Positions 8,258 through 17,397 of a stretch of DNA of 64,000 bases are shown piece after piece. Location: assembly GCA_023228825.1 (NCBI GenBank), contig JALOAL010000007.1, positions 98,081-162,080 on the forward strand. Direction: 5' to 3'. The notes beneath the pieces are model-generated. The model was not told where the DNA came from. It ran no database searches and worked only from the letters and a program-made list of their open reading frames with translations. Within the stretch, counting starts at the first letter, position 1, and each line of letters begins with the position of its first letter. Position numbers and translations under genes: made by a program. The stretch comes from Dehalococcoidia bacterium (GTDB lineage: Bacteria; Chloroflexota; Dehalococcoidia; UBA2979).

Positions 8258-9063
8258 GTCGTGCTCCCATCGCGCTGAAGGACCGGCTCGCGCTCCAGGA
8301 CAACCAGGTGGGAGAGCCCAAAGCGGCGCAGCGGGTTGCCTTCAGCCCAGTAACAGAAACGGCGGACCACCCTCGCAAGGATGCGTGAGCGCGCCTCGAT
8401 GTTGTCGAAACCCGGGTATACGTACTGGTGATCCACGATGCGGAGGTCCGTGCCGGCGATCAACCGCCGCCAGTCACCGTGCGTGTACGCACGCGCGTGC
8501 GGCACCAGGCGATCTCGGAGGACGCCCGGCAGCCAGTTCACCAGCGGGATATTGCCGAAGATGTAGCGGCCCCGCAGGTAGATGCCGTGCGTCTCGAAGG
8601 GATAGAGGCGGTTCGGCGCGTAGAGGATGCAGCGCCCCCCCGGCTCCAGCACGCGAGCGACCTCCCGAAGCGTGGCGCGGTCGTCCTGGACGTGCTCAAT
8701 GACCTCGTTCAGGACGATGGCGTCCAGGGAGGCGTCCCGGAAGGGGAGCGCCTCCCCGGCGGCGACCATGAAGCCCTGCACGCCCCGGGTCTGCGTGTCG
8801 CGCACGCGCTGGCGTGCCTCGCGCAGACGGGCGGCGGCAATGTCGCTGCCCAGCGCGCGCGCGCCCTGGCGGGCAAAGCCGCGCACGTACTCGCCCAGCC
8901 CGCACCCCAGGTCCAGCACCCGCCGGCCATCGAGGTCGACATAACGCTGGATGAGGGCGAGGCGTCGCTCCTGGCCGGAGCGCCAGACAAAGGAGGGGTT
9001 GCCCAGTCGTGCGGCATCCGGCTGATCGCGCCCGGAAGACGGGGCGGACGGAGGGGTCGTCAT
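8254..9063 (-). CDS. Class I SAM-dependent methyltransferase
   Basis: 269 residues. Motif I DLGCGLGEYV at 51-60 binds S-adenosylmethionine; the acidic motif II (GSDIAAA), LNEVIEHV and LEPGGRCILYAPN follow in the order of the Methyltransf_11 family. The C-terminal part (R-G-R-Y-I-F-G, then HARAYTHGDW) resembles small-molecule or lipid methyltransferases, but the substrate is unknown. The start is ATG 9063 behind GAGGAG; longer readings would run into the divergent gatC. It overlaps the penicillin-binding protein start by four bases, so the two form a transcription unit, perhaps for envelope modification. Confidence 0.85.
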   Translation of the reverse strand: MTTPPSAPSSGRDQPDAARLGNPSFVWRSGQERRLALIQRYVDLDGRRVLDLGCGLGEYVRGFARQGARALGSDIAAARLREARQRVRDTQTRGVQGFMVAAGEALPFRDASLDAIVLNEVIEHVQDDRATLREVARVLEPGGRCILYAPNRLYPFETHGIYLRGRYIFGNIPLVNWLPGVLRDRLVPHARAYTHGDWRRLIAGTDLRIVDHQYVYPGFDNIEARSRILARVVRRFCYWAEGNPLRRFGLSHLVVLEREPVLQRDGSTT

Positions 9064-9318
9064 ATGCGCTCCTCGGCCCCCGCCAGCACTACGCGCCGCC
9101 AAACGCGAGGCTGGATTTGACCCTGGTGACAGGGCAGCCTTCGGCGTAGTGGGTGCCATCCACTGTAGGTCGTCTGGCCCGGTGGGGGGAGGGGCTCCTA
9201 GAATGGGCGCTACCCGTATTCTTGGCATCCCGCCGAACAGGCGCGACTGCATGGTGCCCCGCCGCCTCGCCTCCTCCTGATTGGACGAGGCGAAACGGTG
9301 CGGGTGAGGAGCGTCCGC

Positions 9319-9606
9319 ATGGCCCTGACCACCGAAGAGGTGCGACACATCGCGAAACTGGCGCGTATCGCCCTCACCGACGAGGAGATCGAACGCTACC
9401 GGGAGCAACTGTCCGGCATCCTTGATCACTTCGAGGTATTGAACGAAGTCGATACAGAGGGCGTTTCACCCACCGCCCAGGCGTTCGCGCTGTCCAACGT
9501 GCAGCGCCCGGACGAGGTGCGCCCCTCGTTGTCCCCAGAGGACGTGCTGCGGAACGCGCCCCGCACGGAGGACGGCTACCTGCGCGTGCGAGCCGTCCTC
9601 GAGTAG
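9319..9606 (+). CDS. gatC: Asp-tRNA(Asn)/Glu-tRNA(Gln) amidotransferase subunit C
   Basis: 95 residues, the usual size of GatC, which wraps around GatA and stabilises the GatCAB complex that converts Asp-tRNA(Asn) or Glu-tRNA(Gln) to the amidated forms. The N-terminus MALTTEEVRHIAKLARIALT and the region DGVSPT-like (EGVSPTAQ) through VRPS and GYLRVRAVLE are characteristic. ATG 9319 is preceded by GAGGAG; an in-frame GTG at 9298 would put that site inside the gene. gatA follows after 61 bp. gatB is not nearby. Confidence 0.93.
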   Translation: MALTTEEVRHIAKLARIALTDEEIERYREQLSGILDHFEVLNEVDTEGVSPTAQAFALSNVQRPDEVRPSLSPEDVLRNAPRTEDGYLRVRAVLE

Positions 9607-9667
9607 CGCGCACGCAGACGGACCCCGCCCACCACCGACCGAGCACCGACACACCGGGAGGCCTCCC

Positions 9668-11167
9668 ATGGCGTTCGACCCCGCCCACCTGGACCGCACC
9701 GCCCACGAACACGCCGCCGCCCTGCGAGCCGGTGACTACACCGCCACCGCCCTGACGGAGGCCACGCTGGAGCGCCTGCGGCAGCAGGAGCACCTCAACG
9801 CCTACATCACGCTGACGGAAGACCTGGCGCTGCGGCAGGCGCAGGAGGCGGACGCGCGGCTGCGGGTGGGCGAGGGCGGGCCGTTGACGGGCGTCCCCGT
9901 GGGGGTGAAGGATCTGCTCTCCACCCGGGACGTACGGACTACCGCCGGCTCCCGCATGCTGGAGGACTTCACGCCGGTGCTGGACTGCACCGTGGTGGAG
10001 CGGCTGAACGCGGCCGGCGCGGTCACCGTGGGCAAGACGAACCTGGACGAATTCGCCATGGGGTCGTCCACGGAGCACTCTGCATTCGGCCCCACCAGGA
10101 ACCCCTGGGGACGCGATGGGCAGGGCAACCTGGACCGCGTGCCGGGCGGCTCCTCCGGCGGTTCAGCCGCCACCGTCGCCGCCCGAGGCGTCCCGCTCTC
10201 ACTGGGCACGGACACTGGCGGGAGCATCCGCCAGCCGGCCGCCCTCTGTGGCGTGCTGGGCATGAAGCCCACCTACGGTCGCGTCTCGCGCTTTGGGGTG
10301 GTCGCCTTCGCCTCGTCACTGGAGCAGGTGGGGCCCATCGGCCGGGATGCAGAGGACGTGGCGGACCTGTTGCAGGCTATCGCCGGGCAGGACCAGATGG
10401 ACTCCACCACGGCGCCAGTGCCGGTGCCGGACTTCAAGGAGCGCTTCGCCCGCGGCCTGGACGGCCTGCGCGTGGGCGTGCCCGCCGAGTTCTTCGGCGA
10501 GGGCCTGGACCCGGCCGTGCGCCAGCCGGTGGAGGCGGCCATCGACGCCATGGAGGCGCAGGGGGCCACCATCGTGCGGGACATCGCGCTGCCCTCGGTG
10601 CGCGCGGCGCTGCCGGTGTACTACATCATCGCACCGTCCGAGGCCTCCGCGAACCTGGCGAGGTATGACGGGGTGAAGTACGGCTTCGCGGTCACGGACG
10701 GCCTGAGCGCGGAGGACGAGATGGCGCGCACGCGCGGCGAGGGCTTCGGCGCGGAGGTGAAGCGCCGCGTGATGCTGGGCACCTATGCCCTCTCCGCCGG
10801 CTACTACGACGCCTACTACCTCAAGGCCCAGAAGGTGCGCACCGTGATCCGCGGCGAGTTCGAGGCGGCGCTGGAGCAGTGCGATGTGATCGTCTCGCCC
10901 ACCAGCCCGAATACGGCCTTCCGCTTTGCCGAGAAATTGGACGATCCGTACGCCATGTACCTGAACGACCTCTACACCATCCCCGTGAACATCGCCGGGA
11001 ACCCCGGCCTGAGCATCCCCTGCGGTTTCGCGGACGGCCTGCCCGTAGGCTTGCAGTTGGTGGGCCGCCCGTTCGAGGAGGCCACTCTGCTGGGTGTGGC
11101 CCACGCATACGAGGCCATTGCGGACTGGAACCGCCAGGCGCCGCCCCCCGTGGGCACCCAGGGCTAA
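9668..11167 (+). CDS. gatA: Asp-tRNA(Asn)/Glu-tRNA(Gln) amidotransferase subunit A
   Basis: 499-residue amidase-signature enzyme that releases ammonia from glutamine for tRNA-dependent amidation. The Lys-cisSer-Ser triad is intact: K81 in GVPVGVKDLLST, S162 in GGSSGGSAATVAARG and the nucleophile S186 in GTDTGGSIRQPA. TNLDEFAMGSSTE and KPTYGRVSRFG are GatA-specific signatures that separate it from general amidases. A GGGAGG site precedes ATG 9668. It pairs with gatC; the absence of gatB here means the complex is encoded at two loci. Confidence 0.96.
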   Translation: MAFDPAHLDRTAHEHAAALRAGDYTATALTEATLERLRQQEHLNAYITLTEDLALRQAQEADARLRVGEGGPLTGVPVGVKDLLSTRDVRTTAGSRMLEDFTPVLDCTVVERLNAAGAVTVGKTNLDEFAMGSSTEHSAFGPTRNPWGRDGQGNLDRVPGGSSGGSAATVAARGVPLSLGTDTGGSIRQPAALCGVLGMKPTYGRVSRFGVVAFASSLEQVGPIGRDAEDVADLLQAIAGQDQMDSTTAPVPVPDFKERFARGLDGLRVGVPAEFFGEGLDPAVRQPVEAAIDAMEAQGATIVRDIALPSVRAALPVYYIIAPSEASANLARYDGVKYGFAVTDGLSAEDEMARTRGEGFGAEVKRRVMLGTYALSAGYYDAYYLKAQKVRTVIRGEFEAALEQCDVIVSPTSPNTAFRFAEKLDDPYAMYLNDLYTIPVNIAGNPGLSIPCGFADGLPVGLQLVGRPFEEATLLGVAHAYEAIADWNRQAPPPVGTQG

Positions 11168-11257
11168 CCGCGGTCTGACCGCAGTCCAGCACTGTTGCCA
11201 GCGCAACTGAGACCGGCGGGCGGGAGCCAGAGACCCTCGCTTTCGGCTGGCGTCTGC

Positions 11258-11263
11258 TACGCT
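11258..11263 (+). promoter_or_regulatory. -10 box (TACGCT) before alpha/beta hydrolase
   Basis: TGCTACGCT, an extended -10-like box, ends 8 nt before ATG 11272 with no ribosome site between, so the transcript is probably leaderless. Confidence 0.45.
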
Positions 11264-11271
11264 CCCGCACC

Positions 11272-12102
11272 ATGACGAACCTCCGACCGGACGGCGGCCA
11301 GGACGACAGCCGGTCAAACGGCAACGGCTCGAGTGGGGCCGGGCGTTTCGGGCTGCCCAGAGCCAGCGGTGACGGCGGGACGGGGGGCCGCCAGCCGCCT
11401 TTCCCCGGCGACGAAGACCCGTTCGGGACGCCCGAACCAGAGGACCTGACGCTCTCCATCCGCGGCGTGCGCGGCAAGGAGAGCGAGGAGCCCGGCTGGA
11501 TCGAGGTGGAACTGGACACCACCCGCGGCTTCATCACCCTGCTCATGGCTGCCACGGAGGGCAGCACCGGCGTCGCGGTCTTCCTCGCGGGGGCCGGTGG
11601 CGGTGACCGCGGGCCCGCGAGCGACCTCTTCGTGCGGTTGGGCCGTGACCTGATGGACGAGGGCTTCTCCGCCGTTCGCGTCCGCTACCGCGAGCCGGGC
11701 GAGTTCGAGGAGTGCGTGGCGGACGCGATGGCGGCCTGCTCCTTCCTGAAGGCAGTGGGCGCTGAGAAGGTGGTGCTGGTAGGGCACTCCTTCGGCGGTG
11801 CGGTAGCCGTGAAGGCGGGCGAATTGTCGGCCCTGACCACCGCCGTCTGTTCCATGTCCACCCAGCGCTACGGCACCTTCGAGGTGGAAGACCTGGGCAA
11901 GCCACTGCTGCTGATCCACGGCTCGCGGGACGAGATCCTGGACATGGCAGCGTCTGAGGACGTATACGAGCGTGCGCGCGAGCCCAAGCGACTTGTGATC
12001 CTGGAGGGCTCGGGCCACGGCCTGCTGGAGCATCAGGAGGAGGTCTACGACCTGGTGAAGACCTTCGTGGGTGAACACGCGGCCCCCGCACCGGGCCGCT
12101 GA
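11272..12102 (+). CDS. Alpha/beta hydrolase (dienelactone hydrolase/KANL3-TEX30-like fold)
   Basis: 276 residues. The first ~65 are polar, Gly/Ser-rich and probably disordered. The catalytic triad is readable: S173 in VGHSFGG, D220 in LLIHGSRDE and H249 in LEGSGHGLLEHQ. FLAGAGGGDRGP near 105 would form the oxyanion region. Proteins of this type are small serine hydrolases; the substrate is not predictable. It stands alone between gatA and citrate synthase. Confidence 0.85.
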   Translation: MTNLRPDGGQDDSRSNGNGSSGAGRFGLPRASGDGGTGGRQPPFPGDEDPFGTPEPEDLTLSIRGVRGKESEEPGWIEVELDTTRGFITLLMAATEGSTGVAVFLAGAGGGDRGPASDLFVRLGRDLMDEGFSAVRVRYREPGEFEECVADAMAACSFLKAVGAEKVVLVGHSFGGAVAVKAGELSALTTAVCSMSTQRYGTFEVEDLGKPLLLIHGSRDEILDMAASEDVYERAREPKRLVILEGSGHGLLEHQEEVYDLVKTFVGEHAAPAPGR

Positions 12103-12318
12103 GGCCCCCCTTCCGCGCTGTCCCAGACGTGAAATGGGGTTAACACCGGACTCACGTAGCGCCTGCTCAGGGTGCTATGCTGCGGCTGGTACGGCCCGAT
12201 CCGGCTCCTCCGCGCAGCAGCGGTAGTCGCCAGCCGGACTCGCCGAGTCGCTGACAGAGACACCTCGGAGGGCGGCCGTTGTGCCGGATGCTCCGAGCGC
12301 GAGAATGGATGCCAACCA

Positions 12319-13470
12319 ATGACGACTGACACCCCCCACTACACGCCGGGCCTTGAAGGAGTACCGATCGCGGAGTCCGCGATCTCCCTCGTCAACGGCC
12401 AGGCAGGGCGGCTGACCTATCGCGGCTACTCCATCGAAGAACTCACCCAGCCGGGTGTGACGTTCGAGGAAGTGGTGGCGCTCCTCTATGACGGCGAACT
12501 CCCCAACCGCGCACGCCTGGCGGAGATGGTGAGCCTGTTCGAGGAGTACCGCGGGCTCACGGACCAGCAGGTGGAACTGGCCCGGCACGCCGCCCAGCAG
12601 ACCCACCCCATGTTCGCCCTCCAGGCCGCCGTGGCCGTGCTGGGCCCCATGGACAACGACTTCGAGCGCAAGGTGGACACGGTCCAGACGCGCGGCCTGC
12701 AACTCGTCGCGAAGGTCGGCCAGTTGGTGGGCGTGATAGCGGAGGCCATTGACGGCCGGCCGCACGAGGGCGCCCGCTCGGGCGAGTCCATGGCGCGCTC
12801 CATGCTGCGCATGATCACCGGCAAGGAGCCGAACGAACTGGACGAGCGCGTGATGAACGCGCTGCTCATCCTGCAGGCGGATCACTCCGCCGGCAATGCG
12901 TCCACGTTCACCTCGCGCGTGGTGACGTCCACCAAGGCGGAGCCCAACGCGGTGGTCTCCAGCGCCATCGGCGCGCTGTCCGGCCCCGCGCACGGCGGGG
13001 CGAACGAGGCCTCCCTGCGGCTGTTCATGGACATCGCGGACCCCGCCAAGGCGGAAGAGAAGATCGAGCGCCTGCTGGACGACAAGTACAAGATCCCCGG
13101 CTTCGGCCACCGCGTGTACCACGTGAAGGACCCGCGCTCCAAGGTCATCCAGACCCTGGCGGACGAGGTGATCAAGCCCGGCAGCAAGGAGCACGACCTC
13201 TACCAGATCGCGCTCACGGTGGAGAAGGTGGCCACGGAGCGCCTGGGCCACCGCGGCCTCTACCCCAACGTGGATCTGTTCTCCGGCTGCGTCTTCGCCG
13301 CCATCGGCATCCCCATCGACCTGTTCACGCCGATCTTCGCCGCCTCCCGCACCGCGGGCTGGACGGCGAACATGCGCGAGCAGTGGGAGTCCGGCAACCG
13401 CATCTTCCGCCCGGCCCAGGTCTACACCGGCCACGACCACCGCGCCTTCGTCCCCATGGACCGCCGCTAG
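12319..13470 (+). CDS. gltA: Citrate synthase
   Basis: 383 residues, the short type II form found in Gram-positive and many other bacteria, condensing oxaloacetate with acetyl-CoA at entry to the TCA cycle. Active-site histidines are H189 (QADHSAGN), H225 (GPAHGGANE) and H264 (GFGHRVYHVKDPR). The N-terminus GLEGVPIAESAISLV..GRLTYRGYSIEEL is standard. ATG 12319 is chosen because similarity to the family starts just after it; longer starts would add about 50 residues of poor quality. 2-Methylcitrate synthase is closely related and cannot be ruled out, although no prp genes are near. Confidence 0.92.
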   Translation: MTTDTPHYTPGLEGVPIAESAISLVNGQAGRLTYRGYSIEELTQPGVTFEEVVALLYDGELPNRARLAEMVSLFEEYRGLTDQQVELARHAAQQTHPMFALQAAVAVLGPMDNDFERKVDTVQTRGLQLVAKVGQLVGVIAEAIDGRPHEGARSGESMARSMLRMITGKEPNELDERVMNALLILQADHSAGNASTFTSRVVTSTKAEPNAVVSSAIGALSGPAHGGANEASLRLFMDIADPAKAEEKIERLLDDKYKIPGFGHRVYHVKDPRSKVIQTLADEVIKPGSKEHDLYQIALTVEKVATERLGHRGLYPNVDLFSGCVFAAIGIPIDLFTPIFAASRTAGWTANMREQWESGNRIFRPAQVYTGHDHRAFVPMDRR

Positions 13471-13497
13471 CCCTCGACCGTTCGAGGTACGACTCAG

Positions 13498-13523
13498 GGC
13501 CGCCCATTCGGGCGGCCCTGTTC
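13498..13523 (+). terminator. Intrinsic terminator after citrate synthase
   Basis: GGGCCGCCC and GGGCGGCCC form a 9-bp GC stem with a four-base loop 27 bp after the citrate synthase stop, followed by TGTTCTTGGTTGT. Confidence 0.7.
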
Positions 13524-13573
13524 TTGGTTGTGCCTGGCGTGCGAGCACACAGGTGCGAGCCGTACCTGTGCCA

Positions 13574-13657
13574 CTACTTCACGGTCTTGATGCGTCCGCA
13601 ATCGACGCAACGAACTGGTCCAAAGGCTGACTGGTCAGTGGTCTGATAGAGGCTCAT
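13574..13657 (-). CDS. Tiny 27-residue CxxC peptide, translationally coupled
   Basis: The start codon ATG 13657-13655 shares a base with the TGA stop of the upstream small membrane protein, giving a TGATG junction. The product is 27 residues ending in VRCVDCGRIKTVK, a CxxC pair in a basic context like half of a zinc ribbon. It may be a real small protein or the start of a decayed zinc-binding protein. The coupling and the CxxC are seen; function is unknown. Confidence 0.35.
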   Translation of the reverse strand: MSLYQTTDQSAFGPVRCVDCGRIKTVK

Positions 13658-14097
13658 CAGGTAGCGATCACCGCTGCTTCGTCCCAGGGCAGCCCGATCC
13701 AGGGGAGGCGGAGCCGGACAAGTGAGCCTTCTCGGAGATCAACGTCCGTCGTGTTCCTGAGCACTTGTTCGACGCGCACCGCGACATAGGTGACCGAGAT
13801 CGTGGGCAGGACGAGGTTCGGATCCCCGGAACGTGCTCGTGCCTCCTCCGCGTCATATGGCAGTTCGTCCCCCGCGCCCTCCAACGCTTCCCATGTCCCA
13901 ACGACGATCAGGTCGGATTGGCGGACGAACTCCTCGGCGGATCGAGCGGTCAGCGCGAAACCACCGCCATCGGTGTGAAGTGGCCATTTGTCGCTACCGT
14001 CATCAGAGAGAAGCAGTCGTCCTGCGGCCAGTGCCACGAGGCCTCCGAGGAGGAACGCACACACGAGAAGAACGCGGTGCGAAGCAGAGCCGGTCAT
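13657..14097 (-). CDS. Small membrane-anchored exported protein, unknown function
   Basis: 146 residues: a short basic start, one hydrophobic segment near 8-27 (signal anchor), then a polar domain that should lie outside the membrane. FVRQSDLIVVGTW followed by strands around VTYVAVRVEQVLR and GSLVRLRLPW suggests a small beta-rich fold. ATG 14097 is preferred to an upstream TTG (14115). Base composition here is clearly less GC-rich than in flanking genes, with more mixed third positions, which could reflect acquisition by transfer. No family recognised. Confidence 0.6.
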   Translation of the reverse strand: MTGSASHRVLLVCAFLLGGLVALAAGRLLLSDDGSDKWPLHTDGGGFALTARSAEEFVRQSDLIVVGTWEALEGAGDELPYDAEEARARSGDPNLVLPTISVTYVAVRVEQVLRNTTDVDLREGSLVRLRLPWIGLPWDEAAVIAT

Positions 14098-14196
14098 CGT
14101 TGGCCGTTCCAACAAATGGACTGGGCATACGGATCAAGTTCCCTGGAGCGCTGGGCGGAGATAATAGCAGCGTACTGCAAGCGATGCCGGTAACAT

Positions 14197-15267
14197 CTAC
14201 CCCACGTAATTAATCCCCATCGCGTCACGTACCTCTGCCATCGTGGCCTGCGCAACTTCGCGCGAGTACGCCGAGCCATGCGCGAGGGCGTCCCGTACGA
14301 TCTCGGGGTGCGCCTCGAAGTGGGCGCGGCGCTCGCGGATGGGGTCCAGGAAGGTGTTGAGAGCCTTCGCCAGTTTCTGCTTCACCTCCACGTCGCCGAC
14401 CTTGCCGGCGACATAACGCTCCTTGAGGTCATTGACCTCGTCCACGTCCGGGTTGAAGGCGTCGTGGTAGATGAAGACGGGGTTGCCCTCCACGTGGCCG
14501 GGGTCCGTGGCGCGCAGGCGCGTGGGGTCGGTGAACATGCCGCGCACCTTCTGGTTCACGGTGTCCTCGTCGTCCTTGAGGAAGATCGCGTTGTTGCGCG
14601 ACTTGCTCATCTTCGCGTTGCCATCGGTTCCCACGAGGCGCGCCACGCGGCCGACCAGGCCCTCCGGCTCCGGGAAGACATCGCGCTCGAAGGTGCGGTT
14701 GAAGCGCCTCGCGACCTCGCGGGTGAGTTCGATGTGGGGGAGTTGGTCGTCGCCCACGGGCACCAGGTGCGCCTTCGGCATGAGGATGTTGGCCACCTGC
14801 ATCATGGGGTAGTTGAAGAACGCGACGGGGACGGAGGACTTGGCCTCCAGGTCCTTCATCTCCGCCTTCAGCGTGGGGTTGCGCTCCAGCATCCCCAGAG
14901 GCACCCACCACGACAGCCACGTGGTCAACTCCGCGTGCTCCGGCACCATGCTCTCGATGGTGTAGTGGCTGCCCTCGGGATCGAGGCCTACCGACAGCCA
15001 GTCGAGCGCGATGTCGAAGATGGCCTCGCGCACGCGAGGGAAGTCATCGGCGTAATCGGAGACCTGGTAGTCCGCGATCAGGAAGAAGCACTCGTACTCC
15101 TGCTGCAGGCGGATCCAGTTCTCCAGCGCGCCGGCGTAGTGGCCCAGGTGCAGTGCGCCCGTGGGGCGGATGCCGGTGAGGATGCGCTTGCGCTCGGCGC
15201 CCTCGTCGCTCGGGCCCTTGCCCGCGGGGGCGCTGCTGCTGGATGCGTCCGTGGGAGGTGGCGTCAC
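14197..15267 (-). CDS. trpS: Tryptophanyl-tRNA synthetase
   Basis: 356-residue class Ic synthetase charging tRNA(Trp). The HIGH box is LHLGHYAGALENW and the KMSKS box is AKMSKSRNNAIFL, both intact; LTGIRPTGALH before the first box and YPMMQVANIL further on are typical of the bacterial enzyme. The start is GTG 15267 with GAAAGG nine bases upstream; ~25 polar Ser/Pro/Gly residues precede the catalytic domain, a little longer than usual. It lies 225 bp downstream of argS on the same strand. That gap holds no T-box specifier or anti-terminator that I can see. Confidence 0.94.
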   Translation of the reverse strand: MTPPPTDASSSSAPAGKGPSDEGAERKRILTGIRPTGALHLGHYAGALENWIRLQQEYECFFLIADYQVSDYADDFPRVREAIFDIALDWLSVGLDPEGSHYTIESMVPEHAELTTWLSWWVPLGMLERNPTLKAEMKDLEAKSSVPVAFFNYPMMQVANILMPKAHLVPVGDDQLPHIELTREVARRFNRTFERDVFPEPEGLVGRVARLVGTDGNAKMSKSRNNAIFLKDDEDTVNQKVRGMFTDPTRLRATDPGHVEGNPVFIYHDAFNPDVDEVNDLKERYVAGKVGDVEVKQKLAKALNTFLDPIRERRAHFEAHPEIVRDALAHGSAYSREVAQATMAEVRDAMGINYVG

Positions 15268-15492
15268 GGCGGGGCCTTTCGGTTGCCTGCGGTCCGCTCC
15301 CCGCGCGCACCGTGACGGCGCGTGCCGCACCACGTCACGAGCACCGGCCCATGGACGGTCATGCTCGCAGCACAGGGCGGAGGAGTCTCTGCGGCTGGAG
15401 GGCCGATGATACAGGCGGCCAATCATGCGGGCCATGCGCCGGGGCCGCCCTCCGTGCTCCCCTCGGATCGTCGGGCGCGCCTACAGCGGGGC

Positions 15493-17157
<1,665 letters not shown>

Positions 17158-17246
17158 GAGTGCCGGGCCTTCCTCGAAGTGTCCGTCTGCCACCTCGCGC
17201 ACCGCCGCGCCACGAGTCGGGGCCGGAGATGGGCGAGCGAGGCGTC

Positions 17247-17252
17247 AGTGTA
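17247..17252 (-). promoter_or_regulatory. Possible -10 box for argS
   Basis: TACACT on the minus strand lies about 90 bp before the argS start; no clear -35 box accompanies it. It could drive transcription of argS from between the start and the inverted repeat. Confidence 0.25.
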
Positions 17253-17297
17253 TCGCGGCCCCCACCACGGAGCGATGGGCTCGCGCCAGGCCTCCCG

Positions 17298-17347
17298 ACG
17301 GGCGCCAGACTTGAGGGCCGCCGCGAGCCCTCAAGTCTGGCGCCCGT
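17298..17347. repeat. 21-bp perfect inverted repeat between argS and EAL gene
   Basis: The left arm 17298-17318 (ACGGGCGCCAGACTTGAGGG, then C) pairs without mismatch with the right arm 17327-17347 across an 8-base loop. A second, smaller palindrome CCGATG...CATCGG lies at 17351-17369. There is no T-run on either side. Both sit between divergent genes, 50-100 bp from each start, so they could be an operator, a transcript hairpin or the footprint of a small repeat element. Confidence 0.85.
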
Positions 17348-17397
17348 GCTGCCGATGATCGCGGCATCGGTGGCTCTCCACCGAGACGAGGCATGCC

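Noticed and set aside
9064..9318. Clear promoter for gatCA or the methyltransferase
   Set aside because: TTGACC occurs near 9117 but no -10 box lies at a usual distance; not called.
15268..15492. T-box or attenuator before trpS
   Set aside because: No conserved T-box sequence, specifier loop or terminator was found in the gap.
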